From positions 1 through 15,166 of the forward strand of contig JAUYOQ010000335.1 in assembly GCA_030697975.1 (NCBI GenBank): 15,166 nt of DNA, written 5' to 3'. Below, piece by piece: positions 13,028-15,166 of this stretch (within the stretch, counting starts at the first letter, position 1; the number at the start of each line of letters is the position of its first letter). Under the pieces are notes generated by a model that worked only from the letters and a program-made list of their open reading frames with translations, had not been told where the DNA came from and ran no database searches. The position numbers and the translations under genes are program-made. Source of the stretch: Nitrosopumilaceae archaeon (GTDB taxonomy: Archaea; Thermoproteota; Nitrososphaeria; Nitrososphaerales; Nitrosopumilaceae).

Positions 13028-14221
13028 ATGAATGATCCGAATTACTATGCAGATCAGCATAATGCATATAATAAAAGTCAAAAAAAGATCCGAGTCTTAG
13101 ATAGTACACTGCGAGAAGGCGAGCAGCATCCAGGTGTCACCTTCACAAACAAACAAAGAATCCAGATCGCATGGATGCTTGATTATTTCGGAGTAGATCA
13201 AATCGAGATTTCACCTATTGTCTCACGCGATCATTTCGAGGCTACAAAGACTATCATAAAGCAAGGACTAAAGGCAGACATTGTTGCCCATGTAAGGGCA
13301 CTAAAACAAGATGTTGATGTTGCGTTAAAATGTGATGCCATATGGACTGCAACCTATCTTGGAATATCAGATGTTCATCTCAAAGATAAATTAAGAATAA
13401 CAAGAGAAGAGGCGCTTGAGAGAGCAGTTGAGACAGTAGAATATGCAAAATCACATGGACTCAAGATGAGATTTACTGTTGAGGACGGAAGTAGAGCCGA
13501 GCCAAAGTTTTTGATAAAAGTTTGCAAAGCAATCGAAGAGGCAGGAGTTGATAGAATTAGCATCCCAGATACAGTTGGAATAATGCGGCCAATTGGAATG
13601 TACAACCTAGTCAAGATGGTACGTGAGAATATCAAAACTCCACTTGATGTTCATTGTCATAACGATATTGGTTTTGCACTAGCAAATGCGTTTGCAGGAT
13701 GTGATGCAGGAGCTGAACAAATTCACACAACAATTGATGGGATAGGTGAACGAACAGGAATTCCATCTCTTGCAGAAACTGCAGTTGCCTTAACTTACCT
13801 ATACAAATCACCAAATGATTTCAGGCTAGATATGTTAGTTGATCTTTCAAAGCTAATCGAGCAATACACGTCAATTAGACCATACGATTCAAAACCAATT
13901 GTTGGAACATCTGCCTACAAACACAAGGCAGGAACACACCTAGCTGCAATTCTAAGAAATCCTGCAGCGTATGAGCCAATATCGCCAAGAGTTGTAGGAA
14001 ACAGACGCAGAATAGTATTTGGTGAGCTAGCTGGAAAAACAGGTGCTGCATACCTCATGTCACTTCTTGGACTGGACAAAAATATCGAAGATGCAAAGGC
14101 AGTTGCTGCAGGACTAAAGAATCTACGCATGGGTGATCTTATTGAGATACCATTAGAGGACAGACTTGAAAAAAAGATAATTAATGACAAAAAAATGATG
14201 AAAATGGAGGAAGAAAAATGA
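13028..14221 (+). CDS. homocitrate synthase-like enzyme (LysS), DRE-TIM family
   Basis: The 397-aa protein has the acyl-CoA condensing signature VLDSTLREGEQHPG (23-36), metal ligands HCHND (His209, His211) and the second signature HTTIDGIGERTGIPSLAE (233-250). DSTLREGEQ, with Ser and Glu where isopropylmalate synthases usually have DTTLRDGEQ, and the short length without a leucine-binding regulatory domain point to homocitrate synthase, the first step of the alpha-aminoadipate lysine pathway (2-oxoglutarate plus acetyl-CoA). The downstream lysW-lysX pair, overlapping by ATGA, strengthens that choice. Isopropylmalate or citramalate synthase activity cannot be fully excluded from sequence. The last residues are highly charged (KKIINDKKMMKMEEEK), and a GGAGG within that tail serves as ribosome-binding site for lysW. 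Confidence 0.88.
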   Translation: MNDPNYYADQHNAYNKSQKKIRVLDSTLREGEQHPGVTFTNKQRIQIAWMLDYFGVDQIEISPIVSRDHFEATKTIIKQGLKADIVAHVRALKQDVDVALKCDAIWTATYLGISDVHLKDKLRITREEALERAVETVEYAKSHGLKMRFTVEDGSRAEPKFLIKVCKAIEEAGVDRISIPDTVGIMRPIGMYNLVKMVRENIKTPLDVHCHNDIGFALANAFAGCDAGAEQIHTTIDGIGERTGIPSLAETAVALTYLYKSPNDFRLDMLVDLSKLIEQYTSIRPYDSKPIVGTSAYKHKAGTHLAAILRNPAAYEPISPRVVGNRRRIVFGELAGKTGAAYLMSLLGLDKNIEDAKAVAAGLKNLRMGDLIEIPLEDRLEKKIINDKKMMKMEEEK

Positions 14222-14385
14222 CAAAATGTACTGAATGTGATGCAGATATTCCTGTTCCCAAAGATGCGTTAGAGGGGGAACTTGTAACATGCCCTGATTG
14301 TGGGGCAAGCTATGAGCTTGTAAAAGGTGCGGACGGTTTTGTGCTAAAGCCTGCTCAAGCCGTTGGCGAGGACTGGGGGCAGTGA
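14218..14385 (+). CDS. lysW: second LysW carrier protein, C-terminal Gln (EDWGQ)
   Basis: A 55-aa acidic protein, MTKCTECDADIPVPKDALEG at the start, with zinc-ribbon pairs C4/C7 and C25/C28 (CPDCGASYEL) and C-terminal VGEDWGQ. It is clearly a paralogue of the carrier at 8421-8585, but the terminal residue is glutamine (CAG, 14380-14382) instead of the glutamate whose side-chain carboxylate receives the substrate in known LysW. Either Gln55 is deamidated first (as for Pup proteins that end in Gln), or another linkage is used, or this copy has a different job. It starts with an ATGA overlap with homocitrate synthase and ends with a GTGA overlap with the second lysX, so all three are translated together. 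Its likely cargo is alpha-aminoadipate. Confidence 0.93.
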   Translation: MTKCTECDADIPVPKDALEGELVTCPDCGASYELVKGADGFVLKPAQAVGEDWGQ

Positions 14386-15166
14386 ATCCTGTCATCACAG
14401 TTCTTTATGACACCATCCGTTGGGAAGAAAAAGCCCTACTAGACGCAGGTAAGAAAAAGAACATTAACTTGCAGATGGTTGATTGTAAAAAACTATTCTT
14501 AGATTTAGATAAAAAAAAAGATGGTTTTGGAACAGTCCTTCAGCGTTGTGTAAGCTACTATAGGAACATCCACTCTACTGCTGCACTTGAAGGAATGGGT
14601 GTAAATGTGATAAACTGTCTTTATACTGGAATCTATGCAGGAAACAAGCTGTTCACACATATGTTGTTAAAAAAATATGGAGTGCAAACACCTTATGCCA
14701 CAGTAGCATTTTCAAAAGAGGCGGCCCTGGAGTCACTTGAGCAAAATGGATATCCAAAGGTGATAAAGCCAACAGTTGGTAGCTGGGGCAGAATGATCTC
14801 AAAGCTAAATGACAAAGACTCTGCTGAAGGAATAATTGAAAGCAGGGAAAGGATGTATCCTATCTACCAGGTACATTATCTAGAGGAATTTGTAAACAGA
14901 CCTCCACGTGACATTAGAGCCATAATGGTAGGAGATGAAATCGTTGCTGCAATTTACCGATATTCTGGTGATGAGTCATGGAAAACTAACATGGCACTAG
15001 GCGGAAGAGCAGAACCATGCAAGGTAACAAAGGAAATGGAAGATATATGTATCAAGGCAAAAAATGCAGTCCAAGGACAAATAGTAGGAGTAGATTTGAT
15101 GGAAAGCAAAGACAAAGGACTAGTAGTTCATGAAGTTAACAACACAACGGAATACAAAAACACAGT
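14382..15166 (+). CDS. lysX: second LysW ligase, LysX family (partial, runs off the window)
   Basis: Starting at a GTG overlapping the lysW stop (GTGA), the frame encodes MNPVITVLYDTIRWEEKALL and stays open for 261 codons to the window edge. It matches the first ligase along its length: VIKPTVGSWGRMI, RPPRDIRAIMVGDEIVAAIY, VGVDLMES and VVHEVNNTTEYKN, the RimK-type ATP-grasp core and metal site. About 20-25 residues should be missing at the C-terminus. Lying directly behind homocitrate synthase and its own LysW, it is the better candidate for alpha-aminoadipate-LysW ligase. Differences from the first copy include SGDESWKTN in place of SSGFKTN. Specificity is inferred from context. Confidence 0.9.
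   Translation, partial: MNPVITVLYDTIRWEEKALLDAGKKKNINLQMVDCKKLFLDLDKKKDGFGTVLQRCVSYYRNIHSTAALEGMGVNVINCLYTGIYAGNKLFTHMLLKKYGVQTPYATVAFSKEAALESLEQNGYPKVIKPTVGSWGRMISKLNDKDSAEGIIESRERMYPIYQVHYLEEFVNRPPRDIRAIMVGDEIVAAIYRYSGDESWKTNMALGGRAEPCKVTKEMEDICIKAKNAVQGQIVGVDLMESKDKGLVVHEVNNTTEYKNT

Noticed and set aside
13915..14398. Minus-strand open frames over the homocitrate synthase tail and lysW
   Set aside because: They are antisense to genes with complete catalytic or zinc motifs; the His- and Leu-rich translations are typical of complement reading.
1..15166. CRISPR arrays, insertion sequences, integrases, rRNA or tRNA genes
   Set aside because: No regularly spaced repeats, transposase-like proteins, long terminal repeats or tRNA-like folds were seen on either strand.

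Overview
The window reads as chromosomal DNA of an ammonia-oxidising archaeon of the Nitrososphaerota (Thaumarchaeota), probably Nitrosopumilales-like. The evidence is: archaeal ribosomal proteins L39e and L31e side by side; a LysW carrier-protein route for lysine/arginine; an archaeal split methionine synthase (separate N-terminal-like and catalytic proteins); AT-rich DNA with short intergenic regions, TATA-type promoters placed about 25 bp from start codons (leaderless style), and frequent TTG/GTG starts. Assignment to a genus is not possible from the sequence alone.

Layout. (1) 1-916, minus strand: rpl31e (cut by the window edge), rpl39e and a CoA-pyrophosphatase-like Nudix hydrolase. (2) 992-4175, a methionine module: a methylenetetrahydrofolate reductase-like protein on the plus strand, converging on the minus-strand pair metE-N-like / metE-catalytic. 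Directly upstream of metE-N, and fused to its start codon by a TTGA overlap, lies the frameshifted remnant of a second copy of the same MTHFR-like gene. A 31-codon small ORF sits upstream of it and a possible 48-codon ORF follows metE. (3) 4342-7069, minus strand: an ABC importer of the nitrate/sulfonate/taurine type (ATPase, permease, binding protein), preceded by a 28-aa hydrophobic leader ORF. (4) 7157-12910, plus strand: a tight operon argG - lysW - lysX - argC/lysY - argB/lysZ - argD/lysJ - Lrp/AsnC regulator, with a small ORF overlapping the argG start. (5) 13028-15166, plus strand: a second transcript with its own TATA box: homocitrate synthase-like gene - second lysW - second lysX (cut by the window edge).

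How it works together. In the LysW system the substrate amino acid (alpha-aminoadipate for lysine, glutamate for arginine/ornithine) is ligated by LysX/ArgX to the side chain of the C-terminal glutamate of the small acidic carrier LysW. It is then phosphorylated (LysZ/ArgB), reduced (LysY/ArgC) and transaminated (LysJ/ArgD) while attached, and finally released by LysK (not in this window). Here one set of LysZ/Y/J genes sits with one carrier-ligase pair and argG, and a second carrier-ligase pair sits with homocitrate synthase. This suggests one pair dedicated to arginine and one to lysine, sharing the downstream enzymes.

The most striking observation is that the second LysW ends in EDWGQ rather than EDWGE: the residue whose side-chain carboxylate is the known attachment point is encoded as glutamine. 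Also notable are the decayed MTHFR copy, several unlisted small ORFs, and an inverted repeat just before the argC start.
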